Source of the DNA: Woeseiaceae bacterium | GTDB taxonomy: Bacteria > Pseudomonadota > Gammaproteobacteria > Steroidobacterales > Woeseiaceae | Direction of reading: 5' to 3' | Assembly: GCA_021773115.1 (NCBI GenBank) | Contig: JAJFKS010000033.1 | Coordinates: 310,001-374,000 of the forward strand | Length of the DNA: 64,000 nucleotides | Part shown: positions 45,111-54,118 of the stretch, in pieces | How the letters are laid out: each line of letters starts with the position of its first letter | How positions within the stretch are numbered: the stretch's first letter is position 1 | Translations under genes and position numbers: made by a program | Notes under the pieces: model-generated | The model's database searches: none | What the model saw: the letters and a program-made list of their open reading frames with translations, nothing else | Told to the model about the DNA's origin: nothing

Positions 45111-46174
45111 CGACTTTTTTCCATAAGTTTTGCAAGGTTTGCAGTAAATGGCGGTCGCACGATTCCTCGTTCGGTTATAAAACCGCTTATCAAATCACCG
45201 GGGGTCACGTCGAATGCCGGGTTGTAGACCGCGGTACCTGTCGGCGCGATCGAGTGGCCATCCACGGATGTGACCTCCGCATCTGGACGCTCTTCAATTT
45301 CGATTTCGGCCCCTGAGATCGTTTTTAAATCTATGGTAGACAGAGGCGCGGCAACGTAGAACGGGACGTTGTTCTTTTGTGCGACAACAGCGAGATTGTA
45401 TGTGCCGATCTTGTTCGCAACGTCACCATTCGCTGCCACGCGATCGCAACCGACGATACAAAAATCGACTTTCCTGGATCGCATGACGTGACCAGAGGCG
45501 CCGTCAACGATTAGCTGGTGCGGGATATTGAACTGTTGCAACTCCCAGCGGGTCAGCTTGGCGCCCTGCAGTCGGGGCCGGGTTTCATCCACATAAACGA
45601 AGACGGACTTTCCCGATTCACTCGCAATTCGGATGGCGCCAAGTGCCGTTCCGTAATCAACAGTTGCTATGGAGCCGGTGTTGCAATGGTGAATAACGGT
45701 TGTTTGCTCGGCAAAAAGCTCCGCGGCCGCGGCGCCTATCGCCCGGTTGGTCTGGATATCTTCATCATAGAGTTCGTGGGCGATCCGAATTGTGGCCGAC
45801 TTGAAGGACTCCGCGTCTGCGGCATTTTCACTGCGGATCCGACGCAGAGCTTCGTCTACTGCCCATACAAGATTAACGGCTGTCGGCCTGGACGCCTTGA
45901 GTATTGCCGCCGCATCTTGCGTAATCCTGACGAGCTCTTTCAGGCTTTTACCCTGGTAGCCAAAAGCCGCTATCGATAAACCGTAGGCCGCTGCAACTCC
46001 GATCGCCGGCGCGCCCCGCACGACCATGTCATTAATCGCAGCAACGAGACTTGTGACGGTATCGCAATCGACATACTCCTCCCGTGCAGGCAACTGGCGC
46101 TGGTCAAGAAGCCTTAATTGGCCCCGATCATGCAGCCATTCGATGCTCCGGAAGCTAGCCACCGACTGCTGCAA
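45107..46174 (-). CDS. mtnA: MtnA-type sugar-1-phosphate aldose-ketose isomerase
   Basis: A 355-residue member of the methylthioribose-1-phosphate isomerase/eIF2B-like family. Signatures are VVRGAPAIGVAAAYG, HHCNTGSIATVDYGTALG with the catalytic Cys164, VDETRPRLQGAKLT, and CDRVAANGDVANKIGTYN with catalytic Asp244. MtnA converts an aldose-1-phosphate ring to the open ketose-1-phosphate. Since the neighbouring phosphorylase looks 6-oxopurine-specific, the substrate may be ribose-1-phosphate rather than methylthioribose-1-phosphate; the sequence cannot decide. The start is TTG at 46174, overlapping the phosphorylase end by 20 bases; GTG 46162 is an alternative. Confidence 0.9.
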   Translation of the reverse strand: MQQSVASFRSIEWLHDRGQLRLLDQRQLPAREEYVDCDTVTSLVAAINDMVVRGAPAIGVAAAYGLSIAAFGYQGKSLKELVRITQDAAAILKASRPTAVNLVWAVDEALRRIRSENAADAESFKSATIRIAHELYDEDIQTNRAIGAAAAELFAEQTTVIHHCNTGSIATVDYGTALGAIRIASESGKSVFVYVDETRPRLQGAKLTRWELQQFNIPHQLIVDGASGHVMRSRKVDFCIVGCDRVAANGDVANKIGTYNLAVVAQKNNVPFYVAAPLSTIDLKTISGAEIEIEERPDAEVTSVDGHSIAPTGTAVYNPAFDVTPGDLISGFITERGIVRPPFTANLAKLMEKSR

Positions 46175-47003
46175 CGAACGACAGCACCAGGCGGGTGACG
46201 TTCTTCAGGATGGCCGGTGCATTTTCGAAAACTTCGTCTTCGGTCGTGATGTGAGAAGAGTCGAGTTCATGCACGGCGAGATTGGTAATGGCACTAATCA
46301 CAGCGACAGTCATTCCCGAATGGCGTGCCGTGATGACTTCAGGCACTGTGGACATACCGACCGCATCCACGCCAATGGTGTGCAGGAATCGAACCTCGGC
46401 CGGCGTTTCAAAGCTGGGCCCACAGGTAAAACCATAAACGCCACGGTGTGTTTTGATTTTGAGCTCGGTGGCGGATTTTTCCAGGATATCCAGTAACGCC
46501 GGGTCATACGCCCGGTTAAGCGGTGTGAAGCGCGGTCCGAAGTGGGTCGCGACTGTTCCCCTTGTCGGGTCCAACCCGGACATGCCAGCGATGTTGATGT
46601 GGTCCTCAACAAGAACCAGGTCACCCACAGAGTACTGCCGGTTAACGCCACCCGCGGCGTTCGTTGCCACGAGAAGCTTCGCGCCCAATTTCCGCATCAG
46701 TCGAACGGGGAAAGCGACGGCCTCTGGCGAATGCCCCTCGTACAAGTGGAGGCGCCCTTGCATGAGCACACACGGTACGCCCGCGATCGTGCCCAACACC
46801 AAGCTGCCAGCGTGGCCGGGCGCTCCGGCACTTTGAAGGTGTGGGATTTCCGAGTATGGAATGCTGACGCGGTCATCAACCTGGTCAGCAAGGTCCGACA
46901 TTCCGGAACCGAGAATGATTCCGACACGCGGTATGACTTGCGTCGACTCGCGGACTTTTGAAATTGCCTGGTCTATGTGCTCATTTGAGTACCGCAATGC
47001 CAT
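46155..47003 (-). CDS. purine nucleoside phosphorylase (PNP-I family)
   Basis: A 282-residue trimeric-type phosphorylase from ATG 47003 (frame extends to 47072 without conserved sequence). Phosphate site GIILGSGMSD and GHAGSLVLG, base and ribose site MQGRLHLYEGHSPEAV, TNAAGGVNRQY, CGPSFETPAEVRFL (base-binding Glu) and GMSTVPEVITARHSG. Near the end AITNLAV has Asn where 6-oxopurine-specific enzymes have it; methylthioadenosine phosphorylases carry Ser/Thr...Asp there. So inosine/guanosine is more likely than methylthioadenosine. It releases the base and ribose-1-phosphate, feeding the next enzyme, whose gene overlaps. Two copies of an operator-like palindrome lie just upstream. Confidence 0.9.
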   Translation of the reverse strand: MALRYSNEHIDQAISKVRESTQVIPRVGIILGSGMSDLADQVDDRVSIPYSEIPHLQSAGAPGHAGSLVLGTIAGVPCVLMQGRLHLYEGHSPEAVAFPVRLMRKLGAKLLVATNAAGGVNRQYSVGDLVLVEDHINIAGMSGLDPTRGTVATHFGPRFTPLNRAYDPALLDILEKSATELKIKTHRGVYGFTCGPSFETPAEVRFLHTIGVDAVGMSTVPEVITARHSGMTVAVISAITNLAVHELDSSHITTEDEVFENAPAILKNVTRLVLSFVAAVGG

Positions 47004-47027
47004 GGACGACAGCCTTCTGAGCTGGGA

Positions 47028-47059
47028 TGAACAGATGTTCAGAAATATAACATTTGTTC
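47028..47059. promoter_or_regulatory. double operator-like palindrome upstream of the phosphorylase operon
   Basis: TGAACAGATGTTCA (47028-47041) is a perfect palindrome of the form GAACA-N2-TGTTC. A second near copy, TAACATTTGTTC (47048-47059), has its centre 19 bases away. Both lie 25-60 bases before the phosphorylase start. Such tandem sites suit a SorC-type tetramer, and the adjacent gene encodes such a regulator. The same 12-mer recurs at 54119-54130. Confidence 0.6.
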
Positions 47060-47107
47060 TTTTAGAGGTCAACGAGACCGCTTGGTCACAACATCGGGCT
47101 GATCGCT

Positions 47108-48088
47108 CTACCCGGTACGCCTCTCGCCCGCGACTTCAGTGAGCTTGAGCAATGCACGCGCCAAATCCGTATCCGCAATCAAGGTAGTGACGATACCCGC
47201 ACGAATGGCACCAAGAACCGATCGCGCCTTCTCGGCCCCGGCTGCGACGGCCACAAGATTGTCTATAGAGCGAAGTTTTTGGAGCGACACTGTTAGTGAA
47301 CGATCCGCCCAGGGCGCGGTTATGATCTTTCCATCGATATCATAGTAATGCGACAGGATTTCACCGACGACACCCTGCTTCACGAGGGCTTTGAATTCGC
47401 TCGATTTGAGGTAGCCGGATTCGATCAGGCGGGAGTGGCTGTCGTTGACGCCAACTCCGACAAGCGCCAGGTTACACCGTGAGGCCCACTTTCTGGTTGC
47501 CCGAATAATCGGATCCTTGTACAAGGCATCGCGAATCTCTGTTGAGCCAACGATTACGGGAGCCGGGACCTGTTCAACGGGTGCTCGCAACAATGCTCCC
47601 AGGCGTATCGAAATATCCTGGACACTGGGTGCGCCGGCATGACCCCCAAGTTGAACGATTCGATTCGGTGACACTTTTACACTTTCAATATGATCCGGTA
47701 GAAACGACAGCGTTGCACTCGAACCGATGCCAATTATGTGATCGGATCGAAGGTGGTCCCTCAGGTAATGCGCGGCGCCTCGTGCCACTGCATCCATTGG
47801 GTCCTGTCCGGGGGCCTCAACAACGACCGTTTGCTGCAATCCGTCGTGGGCAAGAGCGGACTCGATCTCGGCCTCAAGGCTTATCGTCTGCGGCAGGTCC
47901 TTGGTTATTCTGATTTCGACCAGGCCACTTTCCCTGGCTTTCTGCAACATTCTGACGACTGTCGGCCTTGAAAACCCCATCTGATTCGCGATGTCTCCCT
48001 GAGTAAGACCCCCTTTGTAATACAGGTAGGCCGCTTTGAGCAGCTGCGATTCTCGTTCTGGATTGGGTGTCGTGCGCTTTCGGGCCAT
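47108..48088 (-). CDS. SorC/DeoR-type sugar-binding transcriptional regulator
   Basis: A 326-residue SorC-family regulator: an N-terminal helix-turn-helix (GLTQGDIANQMGFSRPTVVR) and a phosphosugar-isomerase-like effector domain (DHIIGIGSSATLSF, RIVQLGGHAGAPS, NLALVGVGVNDS, KIITAPWADRSLTV). These proteins usually sense a phosphorylated sugar. It is encoded just upstream of the phosphorylase-MtnA-transketolase-RLP genes on the same strand, so it most likely responds to a pathway pentose phosphate. Confidence 0.92.
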   Translation of the reverse strand: MARKRTTPNPERESQLLKAAYLYYKGGLTQGDIANQMGFSRPTVVRMLQKARESGLVEIRITKDLPQTISLEAEIESALAHDGLQQTVVVEAPGQDPMDAVARGAAHYLRDHLRSDHIIGIGSSATLSFLPDHIESVKVSPNRIVQLGGHAGAPSVQDISIRLGALLRAPVEQVPAPVIVGSTEIRDALYKDPIIRATRKWASRCNLALVGVGVNDSHSRLIESGYLKSSEFKALVKQGVVGEILSHYYDIDGKIITAPWADRSLTVSLQKLRSIDNLVAVAAGAEKARSVLGAIRAGIVTTLIADTDLARALLKLTEVAGERRTG

Positions 48089-48123
48089 GTAGTACTCCGG
48101 CAGACCTGTCTCGTTTCAGAGCT

Positions 48124-48152
48124 ATTGGTAACCAATGTTCACGTAGCGAACA
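48124..48152. promoter_or_regulatory. inverted repeats upstream of the SorC-type gene
   Basis: ATTGGTAACCAAT (48124-48136) is a perfect 13-base palindrome. It is followed directly by TGTTC-N7-GAACA (48136-48152), the same half-sites as in the phosphorylase promoter but in everted order. The position 36-64 bases before the regulator start fits autoregulation. Confidence 0.45.
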
Positions 48153-48199
48153 ATTATAACAGAGTGCCTCGCTGCGCAATTGCCGTCGAATTCATCGAA

Positions 48200-49612
48200 C
48201 TAATCAGGCGTCTCGTGTGACACCGAACGAATCAGTACATCCCAATAATGCAGGGACTTGAGGAACGATTCGCCTGGCAAAAATTCATCTCGACCGTGCG
48301 AGCGTTTTTCTTCAGGATAGATAATGAATTGCCCGGCCACGCCATAAGTCGGAATACCGTTTGCCCGGAATATTGCGCCATCGGTGCTGTAGGGAGAGAG
48401 GTAAGGTATCACCGGAATATCCGCATAGTCGCGTTGCAGTGCCAAGGATACCGCTGCAACGACAGATTCGCTGAGCTCCGAAGGCGGGTTAGCGGATGGC
48501 TGGAACAGCGGCTTGATCGACACGCCGTGGCCCTCAATGGCCTCCGCAATCAATGCCTGCACTTGTACCAAACTAACGCCCGGAAAGATCCTGCAATTGA
48601 CCGTTGCTGATGCCGATTGGGGAAGCGCATTCTCTGCGTGCCCGCCGCGCAGCATTGTCGCGACGCAAGTCGTTCTCATCATGGCCGCCTCGCCCGGCAT
48701 CTGATCAAGAAACTCGATTGCGCTTTCATCGGACGGATTCGCGGCAAATGCCGCCATTTGTTCGCCAACGACACCTGGAATGAGTTGAGCGGTTTCACGA
48801 AAGTACGCGAGCGTCGAGTCTGTGCTACGAATTGGAAACTTAAAGCCCTGCAATTGGCCCAGCGCACTGGACAGCTCGTATATGGCATTGTCACGTCGAG
48901 GAATTGAACTGTGTCCGCCGGGGTTGGTGGTCGACAGCTCAAACGTGGCGTATGTTTTCTCTGCTGTCTGCAGTTGGAAGTAGACCGGTTTGCGGTCCGC
49001 GCCCAGGACCCCGAGACCGGCGTCCGCATTCAGTGCGTATTCGGCTTCCAATAATTCGGGAACCTGCACGAACAGTCGCCTTGTCGTTCGTGCCATTGTT
49101 TCTTCGTCGCCGGTAACAACAAAGTAGATATCGCGAACAGGATGAAATCCGTCCGCCTTGAACCGAAGCAGTGTACTGGTAATAGCAACAATGCCGCTCT
49201 TGTTGTCCAGAACTCCTCGGCCGTACAAGCGACCGTCGTCATGGGTCATCTCAAACGGTGGGTATGACCAGTCTTCCGGCAACGCGTCGACTACATCCAT
49301 ATGCGCCAGGAGTACCACCGGTTTCCGCTCTTCATCGCTACCCGGGTAACGAATAACCAGGCTGCAGGTATCGTCTTCCTGCAACTCGAAAACCCGTGCG
49401 TCTGTCTCGGAAAAACCCGCTGCAACAAATCGTGCCTTGAGCGTTCTGGCGTAGGGGCAAACTTGTGATCGCCCCGCGACTGTTTCAAAACTGATCGCCT
49501 CCGCAAGCATTTCGAGGGCGGCCTGGCCATGTTCATCGGGGTCAGTTTCCGTCGCACAGGCACTGGAGAACAGACTTATCAACGCGAAGCCGAGCGGTAT
49601 TGTGCAGCGCAT
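48200..49612 (-). CDS. M20-family metallopeptidase lipoprotein
   Basis: A 470-residue M20 peptidase. The signal peptide ends in a lipobox (SLFSSAC, Cys about residue 19). Metal and catalytic motifs are LLAHMDVVDALP, GRGVLDNKSG, VVTGDEETM (catalytic Glu pair) and a late SHGRDEF (metal His). It should hydrolyse an amide or small peptide in the periplasm. It is last of three minus-strand lipoprotein genes and begins two bases after the preceding one. Link to the nucleoside cluster is positional only. Confidence 0.9.
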   Translation of the reverse strand: MRCTIPLGFALISLFSSACATETDPDEHGQAALEMLAEAISFETVAGRSQVCPYARTLKARFVAAGFSETDARVFELQEDDTCSLVIRYPGSDEERKPVVLLAHMDVVDALPEDWSYPPFEMTHDDGRLYGRGVLDNKSGIVAITSTLLRFKADGFHPVRDIYFVVTGDEETMARTTRRLFVQVPELLEAEYALNADAGLGVLGADRKPVYFQLQTAEKTYATFELSTTNPGGHSSIPRRDNAIYELSSALGQLQGFKFPIRSTDSTLAYFRETAQLIPGVVGEQMAAFAANPSDESAIEFLDQMPGEAAMMRTTCVATMLRGGHAENALPQSASATVNCRIFPGVSLVQVQALIAEAIEGHGVSIKPLFQPSANPPSELSESVVAAVSLALQRDYADIPVIPYLSPYSTDGAIFRANGIPTYGVAGQFIIYPEEKRSHGRDEFLPGESFLKSLHYWDVLIRSVSHETPD

Positions 49613-49614
49613 AA

Positions 49615-50526
49615 TTACTCCGATGATTGCAGCCCCAGGAATGAGTCAAGCGCCAGCAGAAATTGCTGCCGATGCTCTGCAAGTACCTGGTCGTCGGCGG
49701 CAGTTGAAAGCTCGGACAGGTACGATTCTCCTTGCCGTGCCACGCTCCAGCTGTTGTGAGGGAATGATACGTCAAGCTTCTCTGTGGATACATCCAGCAC
49801 GATATCGTCATGCGATAACTGGCGCAGCTGCCGGGAGATGTCTTGCAGCATTCTTGCGACCGCGCCTGTCTCGATTTCATCTTCGAGTGTTTCAAAGCGT
49901 CCGGTGTTCGGATAGTAGGTGTAGCCCAGGCCTCCTGGACCGTTGTTGAGCGCAATCATCATTCCGAACAGGAGCGGCACATTGTCAGCATTGAGAAACC
50001 TTCGTCGACCTGTGTCCTTTACGACAACAGTGAGCGCGTCACTGGAGTTCTCTACACCGTCGTCGGCGCACTGCACAAGAACGCTATCTTGTACGTAGAC
50101 ATAGCCGATTACTGAGGCAACTCGTTCCAACTGACTGATATCGAGATCAAAGGGGGACCGCATTGGCAGGCTTATTGATGGCGTTGTTTCGCCTTCATAG
50201 CCGCCCAGAACTTCCTGCACGGGCTGTAACTCCCACTCCGCCGCCGGATCAATCGTGGCCCTGATCAGGCTCTCTGTAAGGCTGGATAGCGAACGAAAAA
50301 ATTGTCGTTTTTCATCATTTGTCAAAGCAAATATTCTGTCCAGCTGTGCTTGTCCAACGACATGCGCCGACGAGGCGTGCGGAATTGGCGAATAGATAAT
50401 CTGGCAGCTTGAATAGTGTGTACCGGACTGTAATTTTGTTTCAGTCGCACAGGCCGAAATCGATGCTGCAACAACAACGGCAAGCGCGAGAGCAGCGCAG
50501 TAATTTTTGATCTTTCCAATGATCAC
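49615..50526 (-). CDS. lipoprotein of unknown function
   Basis: A 303-residue protein with a signal peptide and lipobox (VAASISAC, Cys about residue 26). No family recognised. Visible features are a mostly mixed alpha/beta body, a repeated theme of short acidic segments, and NNGPGGLGYTYYPNTGRF near residue 195. It overlaps the cyclase-family gene by four bases and is followed by the M20 peptidase gene after two, so it is one of three coexpressed periplasmic lipoproteins. Its function should be tied to the reaction carried out by those two hydrolases. Confidence 0.75.
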   Translation of the reverse strand: MIIGKIKNYCAALALAVVVAASISACATETKLQSGTHYSSCQIIYSPIPHASSAHVVGQAQLDRIFALTNDEKRQFFRSLSSLTESLIRATIDPAAEWELQPVQEVLGGYEGETTPSISLPMRSPFDLDISQLERVASVIGYVYVQDSVLVQCADDGVENSSDALTVVVKDTGRRRFLNADNVPLLFGMMIALNNGPGGLGYTYYPNTGRFETLEDEIETGAVARMLQDISRQLRQLSHDDIVLDVSTEKLDVSFPHNSWSVARQGESYLSELSTAADDQVLAEHRQQFLLALDSFLGLQSSE

Positions 50527-51512
50527 TCAGGCGTCTCTGTTGTTGTGGACTGGGGTCGCATAACCCCCGCCGCATCACGAATCAGACGACTCGCTTGTGT
50601 CCCTAATGGTGCGCCCGGTTGATCGCGCGGCGATACCCCGTGTTCCCAGGCTGACGGTACAACCGCGACATACCGCGCAAAACCCCCGGTGCCGCCGAGC
50701 GGCTTGGCAAATCCGATCACAATCAGCGCGCCAGTCTCCGGGACCAAGTCCAAATTTGCGACGCCCTCAGCCTGAGCGAAATTGTTGTGCATGAGCCAAT
50801 GTTCACCTTCGAGCGTCGGTGTCGTGTCGGTATCCAGTGGTTCGTGCCCGTGGAAGAGAATGTCGCGTTCAAGATGCAGGAACTTCAGTGCCGCGAGGGA
50901 GACACCAGGGAAGGGCTTTTTATTGAATCGCTCTATGTCACGCCATCGCTTGTGCCAGTCCGAACGCACCATGACGACGGAGTACGGCGGAATACGACCA
51001 TGGCGGGACTCCCAGTCGGTGACATCCTTGACGCTCAATGCGTAACCGGGATCGCTCTCAACCTGCTCTGCGATACTGATTACGACGAGGGGTCGAATTG
51101 CGTAGGTCGCCGGGATATCGCTGATGGTTGCACCGACTGGATTCCAGTGCGCCGGTGGGTCGAGCTGTGTTCCGTATTGATCCGTTGGCAAAACGTACGC
51201 GGATGCGACGAAGCCATGCTGATCGTATTTAAACTCGTCACCGATCGACACGTAGCCCGGCATGTCGCTGGCGGCAACGGCCGCAGAAAATGTTGCGGTA
51301 CCAAATCCGGGCCATACGGCCTGATTGGGCTCAAACGGATGGGTGAGATCAATATACTTCGCACTTTCAAGGTACGAGGCATACACGGCCCATAGGTCGG
51401 ACGGGTCGCTAGCCGCTTGTTCGGCCTGGCAACCAGACAGGCCCACCATGATGCCGATCAGGAACAGACGGCGTACTCGACTGAATGTGCTCACCCGAAC
51501 GTGATTGATCAT
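50523..51512 (-). CDS. cyclase/kynurenine-formamidase-like lipoprotein
   Basis: A 329-residue member of the cyclase family (PF04199-type fold), exported as a lipoprotein (VGLSGC, Cys28). YIDLTHPFEPNQAVWPGFG begins the domain. The metal motif, normally HxGTHxDxPxH, is altered to QYGTQLDPPAH (112-122): the first two His are Gln and the later Asp and His remain. FHGHEPLDTD and HWLMHNNFAQAEGVANL complete the pattern. Family members hydrolyse cyclic or N-acyl amides. The altered ligands suggest a different metal geometry or substrate. First gene of the three-lipoprotein operon. Confidence 0.82.
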   Translation of the reverse strand: MINHVRVSTFSRVRRLFLIGIMVGLSGCQAEQAASDPSDLWAVYASYLESAKYIDLTHPFEPNQAVWPGFGTATFSAAVAASDMPGYVSIGDEFKYDQHGFVASAYVLPTDQYGTQLDPPAHWNPVGATISDIPATYAIRPLVVISIAEQVESDPGYALSVKDVTDWESRHGRIPPYSVVMVRSDWHKRWRDIERFNKKPFPGVSLAALKFLHLERDILFHGHEPLDTDTTPTLEGEHWLMHNNFAQAEGVANLDLVPETGALIVIGFAKPLGGTGGFARYVAVVPSAWEHGVSPRDQPGAPLGTQASRLIRDAAGVMRPQSTTTETPE

Positions 51513-51577
51513 TTTTCACCCCCTGTTGCAATGATTGGATTATCACGCCTGACGTGGCTTCGGGTGATTGCTGCGCT

Positions 51578-51621
51578 GAAAAAGGAAAGGCGCGCCAGAA
51601 GGACTCTTCTTCTGACGCGCC
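51578..51621 (-). terminator. rho-independent terminator after the TonB receptor gene
   Basis: On the minus strand GGCGCGTCAGAAG pairs with CTTCTGGCGCGCC around a seven-base loop (51601-51609), followed by a T-rich run. It lies 16 bases after the receptor stop and should separate the receptor transcript from the cyclase operon, which then needs its own promoter. Confidence 0.85.
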
Positions 51622-51636
51622 GGTTTTCTTCAGGTT

Positions 51637-54054
51637 TCAAAAGTCGTAGGAAGTTCTTAGGTAGACAAAACGACCATTGACACCGGACGGTACGATTCCC
51701 CCGTCGTAAGGCAGGTTTCCGAAGAAGCTAATGTCAAAAATGGATTCGTCCGGATATTCGTCCAAAAGATTGTTAGCGCCTACAGCAACACTCCAGCTAT
51801 CTGAAATGTTGAACTGTACGTCTGTGTCAATTGACCACTCAGCGTCGTAGATTTGTGTTGGCTCGAAGCCTCCACCAAAATCGAATACTCGCTTGGTCTC
51901 GCCAAAGCGCACGCCCCTTAACAATACAGATACCCGGTCATTTGACCAGGTTGTCGACAGAATCACCTTATCCTCCGGTGCCGCCGTTTCGAGCGTATTA
52001 ATTTCCTCAATGCTGAAGCCGGCGGGTGATTTGACAACCGTTGTTTCGGAGTCGTTATAGGCGGCCGAGAAATTCCACTGGTCCAGGCTGTAAGTAGCCA
52101 CCAGGTCAAAGCCCTCGGTCTCGGTGTCAATGGCGTTACCGAAGAACCGTATGCCCTCAATTCCAGGAACCCCGGTAACGGGTAGGGTTCCGCCCAGCAC
52201 AATTCGATCGTCGATATCGATTTCGTAGTAGTCGAAGGTCACGCTGAAGGCATCATGGCCCCAAATAAATCCAATGCTGCGGCTATCGGACTCTTCGGGC
52301 TCCAGTTCGGCAGCGCCATTGGCGATCGCCAATGGATCTGACGTTGGCAAATTGACCGTACTGATCAATGCACCACCGGGACCAAAACTGGTACTACTGC
52401 CGGAGAAAAAGGCTTGAGCTAATGACGGTGCCCTGAACCCTGTGCTGACAGCACCCCGCACTGCGAAGTCATCTGTTAGCTCCCAGCGAGCCGCCAGTTT
52501 TCCGTTCGTGGTGTTACCAAAGTCGTCAAAGTCTTCGAATCGAACAGCGGCCGAAAGTAACACTGCCTCGGTCAGTTCAAATTCTGCATCAAGAAAAACC
52601 GCGAATGAATCTCGATCTACATCGAAAGTTTCATCGGGCCGTAAACCTGAGCCGCCCTGCGAGCCAATTCGGGCGGTACCACCACCTTCCCCGGCGGTGA
52701 CGGGTCCAGCGATATAGGATGCTTCATCGCCGGCGGACGATTCGTAACTTTCCCGACGGAACTCCAGTCCGGTTGCTATGTTGACTGGTAGGTTACCGAG
52801 GTCAAATCCTCTTGACGCGTCGAGATTAATAACCGTCTGCGAATACTCGTATTCGGCACGGTGAAACGATGTGGGACTGGCCGCGCCTAAGGAAGGGTTG
52901 ACGCTATTTTCCAGGTTGTCGTCGAAGGTATTTTGGCCGAATACGAAACTGCCATCGACGCGCCAATCGGATAACTCGCCTTTAAGCCCAGCTGCCAGTG
53001 AAAAGTCTGTCACTTTCGCCACGCCGATTGGAAGAAAGCCGGCCGGGTGAATCGCTGCGACGTTATCGTCGGCGACCGGATAGCGGAAGAAATTGGCACC
53101 TTGGGCGTCACGATCTGAATAGGTGCCAAAACTGTAAAGCTCGAAGCCGGAATCGAGACCTACGCCGGCACTAAAACTCAGATTGATATCCTCGCTCTCG
53201 CCGTCACCCAGTCGATAGTTGCGTTGCCCAGCCAACGCATCATTGGGTGCGGCTTCCGGCGTACCGGAAGGCGGGACCGGAACAATAAACTCGGCAAAAC
53301 CGATGGTGGGAAGTTGGTCAAACCCTGCTCGGTTGGTTGCGGATCGGTCGCGGTATTCACCGCTGACATTCAGGTAACCATCACCCAGCGAGAACCCCCT
53401 GTTGAACGAGAACACCGCGGTTTGGCCGTCGGTTATGTCCTCATCAATAACATCAACACTGGTCATGTGCGCACCGTATGAGGCCGAAATATTGCCGCCT
53501 TCACTACCTTGCTTGAGCACAATATTAATAACACCAGCTATGGCGTCTGAACCGTATTGCGCCGCCGCTCCATCTCTCAGCACTTCAATTCGCTCAATGG
53601 CGCTGGTCGGGATATTGTTGAAATCGACTGCGGCCGATCCTCGACCCAGTTTGGACTCCACACTGATCACCGAGCTGGTATGGCGGCGCTTGCCATTGAC
53701 CAACACCAGCACTTGATCGGGATTCAGGCCGCGTAACTGTGCCGCGCGAACCATGTCTGCCTGGTCTGAGTTTGATTGTCGGGGCATGTTAAAGGAGGGG
53801 ATGTTGGATTGAAGCAGGCTGCCAATCTCACCGCCGATCGTTCCGGACTGCACCAGGTCATCCGCTGTAAGCACGTCTACCGGAACAGGACTATCTTCAG
53901 CGCTTCGTCCAGGAGACCGGCTACCCACCACCGTTATCTCTTCCAGATCCGGACTGCTTGCAGAACTGCTGGAACTGCCCTGAGCCAGACTGGCACCGGA
54001 AAATAAGGTCGCAATACTGGCAAAAACCAGTATTTCCCCAGTAAGTGTTTTCAT
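51637..54054 (-). CDS. TonB-dependent outer-membrane receptor
   Basis: An 805-residue receptor: signal peptide (cut after SLAQ), TonB-box-like segment LEEITVVGSRSPGRS, plug (about 50-165, LRGLNPDQVLVLVNGKRRH, NNIPTSAIERIEVLRDGAA, YGSDAIAGVINIVLK) and a 22-strand-type barrel ending YLRTSYDF. No STN domain, so it is a transport receptor only. Its gene lies between the SAM-hydrolase-like gene and the lipoprotein operon. A GAACATTTGTTC palindrome lies 65 bases upstream. Uptake of a nucleoside or related compound is the contextual guess. Confidence 0.93.
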   Translation of the reverse strand: MKTLTGEILVFASIATLFSGASLAQGSSSSSASSPDLEEITVVGSRSPGRSAEDSPVPVDVLTADDLVQSGTIGGEIGSLLQSNIPSFNMPRQSNSDQADMVRAAQLRGLNPDQVLVLVNGKRRHTSSVISVESKLGRGSAAVDFNNIPTSAIERIEVLRDGAAAQYGSDAIAGVINIVLKQGSEGGNISASYGAHMTSVDVIDEDITDGQTAVFSFNRGFSLGDGYLNVSGEYRDRSATNRAGFDQLPTIGFAEFIVPVPPSGTPEAAPNDALAGQRNYRLGDGESEDINLSFSAGVGLDSGFELYSFGTYSDRDAQGANFFRYPVADDNVAAIHPAGFLPIGVAKVTDFSLAAGLKGELSDWRVDGSFVFGQNTFDDNLENSVNPSLGAASPTSFHRAEYEYSQTVINLDASRGFDLGNLPVNIATGLEFRRESYESSAGDEASYIAGPVTAGEGGGTARIGSQGGSGLRPDETFDVDRDSFAVFLDAEFELTEAVLLSAAVRFEDFDDFGNTTNGKLAARWELTDDFAVRGAVSTGFRAPSLAQAFFSGSSTSFGPGGALISTVNLPTSDPLAIANGAAELEPEESDSRSIGFIWGHDAFSVTFDYYEIDIDDRIVLGGTLPVTGVPGIEGIRFFGNAIDTETEGFDLVATYSLDQWNFSAAYNDSETTVVKSPAGFSIEEINTLETAAPEDKVILSTTWSNDRVSVLLRGVRFGETKRVFDFGGGFEPTQIYDAEWSIDTDVQFNISDSWSVAVGANNLLDEYPDESIFDISFFGNLPYDGGIVPSGVNGRFVYLRTSYDF

Positions 54055-54118
54055 TATTCCGTTCCCCCTTGGAAACTCATCATTTCATCAAACGCCACTA
54101 TGCAATCATCAATGCAAA

